From the NCBI GenBank assembly GCA_963764675.1, contig CAVXTQ010000011.1, positions 1 to 64,000 of the forward strand: a DNA stretch of 64,000 nt, written 5' to 3'. Under the pieces are notes generated by a model that saw only the letters and a list, made by a program, of their open reading frames with translations, was not told the origin of the DNA and searched no databases. A program made the translations under genes and the position numbers. Shown here piece by piece: positions 61,730 to 64,000 of this stretch; positions within the stretch are counted from its first letter, which is position 1, and each line of letters starts with the position of its first letter. This DNA comes from Acidiferrum sp963764675. Lineage in GTDB: Bacteria > Acidobacteriota > Terriglobia > Acidiferrales > UBA7541.

Positions 61730-62591
61730 CTCTTAATCCCTCTGGGGCTTCTCCCCGGGATGCCGGCGATGAAGTGGGAGATTCGACGGGCCAGCGCTGC
61801 GGATCGTGTTCCTTCAGATAGAAGTCGCGGCTCATCCACCCGAAGATCATGGATTTCGTGATCGCGCGCTTTTCCGGACGAAGCCCAAAATAGACATGCA
61901 CCATGATCAAGGCGATCAGTCCGACGCCAGCCAGGCCGTGCAACACATACATCATGCCCCAAGTCATGTCGCTGAATAGATAGGGATTGCGGGGAAAAAA
62001 GATTGTTCGCACGCGAAACATCATGAACACACCGGTTACGATTGCAGAGAGGCCAGCGGCCATGATCGCGCCGTGATAGAGCTTGTTCTCGAGGGGATAC
62101 TTGGCAAATTTATCCGGCGGCGGCGCAGACTTGCCCAGGAAACGCAGTGTTCTTCTGTATGCGTCGCGCAGATCAATTTTGTCTGGCCAGATCGACCAAA
62201 AGTCCATGAAGAAGGAGGCGTGGATGATATGGAAGAGGACAGAGACGGTCAGGACGGAGCCAGCTATCCAGTGATAAGTGACCCAGTCGAACGGCATGCC
62301 CATCTTGGGGAGAAAAGCGGTAAATAGCAGCGTGAACATGGAGGCTGCCATGATCCAGTGAAAGAACCGCGCGGTCAGCGAATGTCTGGGCACGTGCTCG
62401 GGTATGCGCGCGGCGATCAGAGGCGATCCACTGCTCGCAAACTCCTTGGGTTTGGCGAAATATCGAAGGTACGTGGCGTGAACGATAAAAAACAGAAATC
62501 CGGCAATAACAGCGACCCAAATCAGAAACCAAGCAATGTGAATCGGGATACGCTGTCCCCACGGACTGATGGCCCACTTCAGGAAGTCCAT
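61719..62591 (-). CDS. Membrane cytochrome b (formate dehydrogenase gamma-like)
   Basis: A 290-residue membrane protein with four to five helices and histidine pairs expected to bind haem b: TARFFHWIMAASMFTLLFTA, WVTYHWIAGSVLTVSVLFHI, and YVLHGLAGVGLIALIMVHVY. The fold matches the cytochrome b561/FdhI-type group. The ATG at 62591 overlaps the M-subunit stop by 13 bp. It probably hands electrons from the molybdo-flavoenzyme to the quinone pool, an unusual arrangement for this enzyme family. The C-terminus is Pro/Ser-rich and looks disordered. Confidence 0.82.
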   Translation of the reverse strand: MDFLKWAISPWGQRIPIHIAWFLIWVAVIAGFLFFIVHATYLRYFAKPKEFASSGSPLIAARIPEHVPRHSLTARFFHWIMAASMFTLLFTAFLPKMGMPFDWVTYHWIAGSVLTVSVLFHIIHASFFMDFWSIWPDKIDLRDAYRRTLRFLGKSAPPPDKFAKYPLENKLYHGAIMAAGLSAIVTGVFMMFRVRTIFFPRNPYLFSDMTWGMMYVLHGLAGVGLIALIMVHVYFGLRPEKRAITKSMIFGWMSRDFYLKEHDPQRWPVESPTSSPASRGEAPEGLRDAG

Positions 62592-63595
62592 GTAGCCTCC
62601 TCGACTCCTCCGATGGCGCGCTTCACCAGATTCCGCATCAGCGGGATCTTGTACGCGTTGAACTGCAAGGGGACAGCGCCTTGCACTGCCAGTTTCCCAG
62701 CCATTTCGCCAGTTGCGGCGTTTGCCGGTTTGCCTCGGACGGCGTCCTCGACGGCTTTTAATCGCAGGGGACGAGCCGCTGCGCCGTTTACGGCGATGCG
62801 GATGCGTTCGATATTGTTACCCGAGACGACCATCGCTGATGCCACGTTCAGAAGGGGAAAGTCCCACACATTGCGGTCACGCACTTTTTCAAAATAGAAA
62901 TGCGCGCCGGCCCATGTAGACGGGATGCGAACGGCCGTCAGCAGGTCTCCGGGTTGCAAGATATGCAAGCTCGTGATGTCGATGTCCGGACCGATGAAAT
63001 AGTCTTCGGCGTCGATGACGCGCTCACCTTTGTGAGTGCGGATCACGAATTTGGCGTCGAGTGCGATGAGGGCCGGGGCGGTGTCCGAGGGATTCACGGC
63101 CACGCATCGTTCCGCAAGTAGAATCGCGTGCTCGCGGTTGCGGCCTTCCGGTGTGTCGGCATAGCAGATGTTTCCCCCGGCGCGGTAGCAAGGCCAGCCG
63201 GCGCGGTAATACCAGCAGCGCGTGTCCTGCGAAACATTGCCGCCGATGGTGCCCTGGTTTCTGATCTGCGGCGAGGCAACCAGTTCCGCGCTATCCGCCA
63301 GCAGCTTGTACTTCTCTTTGATGAGGGGATGCTCGACTACTTCCGTAAGCGTGGTCATCGCGCCGATCTCGATGCCGTCGGCTGCGCTGCGAATTCCCTT
63401 GAGCTCGGCGATTCCGCTTAAATCGACCACGACCTTGGGTTTTTTGATGCGGTCCTTGAGCCAGTCGAAGCTATCCATGCCTCCGGCGAGCACCCAGCCG
63501 TCGCTTCCCTGTTGCTGGAGCAATTTTTGCGCATCAGCAATCGAGTCCGGCTGAAGCAAATCAAAAGCCGGCATGACGTCTCGGATTACAGCCAT
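62579..63595 (-). CDS. Xanthine dehydrogenase-family FAD subunit (M) with four-cysteine loop
   Basis: A 338-residue FAD-binding subunit: PDSIADAQKLLQQQG, LAGGMDSFDWLKD, ASPQIRNQGTIGGNVSQDTR and NPSDTAPALIALDAKFVI. Between the two last motifs is an insertion with cysteines at 127, 136, 144 and 164 (TRCWYYRAGWPCYRAGGNIC, AERCVAV). In 4-hydroxybenzoyl-CoA reductase the beta subunit carries a [4Fe-4S] cluster in such a loop. Electrons would go from the Mo subunit through FAD to that cluster and then the cytochrome. A 2Fe-2S small subunit gene is not in the window. The ATG follows GGAGAACTC. Confidence 0.88.
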   Translation of the reverse strand: MAVIRDVMPAFDLLQPDSIADAQKLLQQQGSDGWVLAGGMDSFDWLKDRIKKPKVVVDLSGIAELKGIRSAADGIEIGAMTTLTEVVEHPLIKEKYKLLADSAELVASPQIRNQGTIGGNVSQDTRCWYYRAGWPCYRAGGNICYADTPEGRNREHAILLAERCVAVNPSDTAPALIALDAKFVIRTHKGERVIDAEDYFIGPDIDITSLHILQPGDLLTAVRIPSTWAGAHFYFEKVRDRNVWDFPLLNVASAMVVSGNNIERIRIAVNGAAARPLRLKAVEDAVRGKPANAATGEMAGKLAVQGAVPLQFNAYKIPLMRNLVKRAIGGVEEATWTS

Positions 63596-63631
63596 GAGTT
63601 CTCCTTTCGCGTCTCGCTAAATGTGCGCCAT

Positions 63632-64000
63632 CTAAATGTGTGCCATCAGGGGATGCTGCATGGGCCGTCCCGCCTCCAACGAGGTTAGAATTGTGTCCGC
63701 GTTGACGGGCGCCCGCCTGAATATTTCATCGCCGAGAGCGTCCGAGAGCGCGTTCAAAATGGAGGCGCATCCTCCTCCTACGGGAGGTTCGCCTACACCG
63801 CGAGCGCCGACCGGCGTTTCCGGATCGGGAATGTCGAGCGCCGACCACTGCATATTGACGGGCACATCCAGAATTGTTGGCGGTTTGCTCTGACTGAACC
63901 TAGTCGAGAGCATGGCACCATAGCGAGGGTCGAACACCCACTTCTGTCCAATCGCATGCCCGATGCCCAGAACGGAGCGGCCCAGCACTTGGCCTCCAAG
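63632..64000 (-). CDS. Xanthine dehydrogenase-family Mo subunit (L), C-terminal part
   Basis: The frame enters from the right edge and ends at 63632. It shows GGQVLGRSVLGIGHAIGQKW, YGAMLSTRFSQSKPPTILDV, DIPDPETPVGARGVGEPPVG and GGCASILNALSDALGD. GARGVGEPPV is the C-terminal molybdopterin cytosine dinucleotide-binding motif with the catalytic Glu of the family. It precedes the FAD subunit by 37 bp, so it is the upstream part of the operon. Substrate class (purine, aldehyde or aromatic acyl-CoA) cannot be decided from this portion. Confidence 0.88.
   Translation of the reverse strand, partial: LGGQVLGRSVLGIGHAIGQKWVFDPRYGAMLSTRFSQSKPPTILDVPVNMQWSALDIPDPETPVGARGVGEPPVGGGCASILNALSDALGDEIFRRAPVNADTILTSLEAGRPMQHPLMAHI

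Noticed and set aside
1..64000. tRNA, rRNA, tmRNA or riboswitch genes
   Set aside because: Scanned by eye for conserved cores on both strands; nothing convincing was found.

Overview
The window most resembles an Acidobacteriota chromosome (Acidobacteriaceae/Koribacter-like). The evidence is two secreted VWFA-related proteins of the acidobacterial type, several small acidobacterial hypothetical-protein families, a PleD/hybrid-kinase signalling block, and a Rieske/cytochrome b/multiheme cytochrome c operon. No rRNA, tRNA or CRISPR array was seen. Taxonomy is inferred from protein families only.

Layout. 1-24 kb is a decaying accessory region: a partial two-GAF regulator, an IS30 element, secreted beta-propeller and VWFA proteins, an IS5-type element with several indels, a sterol-desaturase-like gene and a fatty-acid desaturase (one single-base frameshift each), a phosphoesterase, two IS110-family elements, an alpha/beta hydrolase, a PPOX protein, a CDF-type transporter, a GNAT gene with an internal stop and a frameshifted, truncated methyltransferase. 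A dispersed palindromic repeat (arms close to CCTGATTAACGCGGTTACCGG...CAAGTG) recurs between these genes.

25-33 kb is a signalling block: ExeA-like ATPase, two diguanylate cyclases with intact GGDEF and RxxD sites, and a hybrid histidine kinase. 33.7-36.1 kb holds an IS3 element inserted in codon 4 of a membrane-protein gene. 36.7-43.9 kb is a redox block: lipoprotein cytochrome c, Crp/Fnr regulator, di-heme peroxidase-like protein, cupins, a cytochrome b561-molybdopterin fusion and an FNR-type reductase. Two matching GTTAC-N4-GTAAC palindromes lie upstream of the two cytochrome genes. 44-49 kb has small genes and a nested IS3 cluster that truncates a transporter. 49-56 kb holds a second Crp/Fnr gene, small conserved proteins, an XRE-type regulator and groES-groEL. 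56-60.6 kb is a compact minus-strand operon (Rieske, cytochrome b, octaheme cytochrome c, Ig-like cytochrome c lipoprotein). 61.3-64 kb is a molybdo-flavoenzyme operon (L and M subunits, cytochrome b, small protein) running off the right edge.

Most notable observation. The two IS110-family elements (14205-15728 and 16203-17782) each carry a long 3' non-coding tail with conserved blocks around variable segments. At the same offset in both tails lies a 7-nt stretch (plus the AC core) complementary to that element's own right insertion flank. At a second shared offset lies a stretch resembling its own left flank and ending in AC. A third segment repeats the element's own right terminus. This is the layout expected of a bridge RNA with target- and donor-binding loops. 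Both elements sit in arms of the dispersed palindromic repeat, so the guide/target pairs can be read directly from this sequence.
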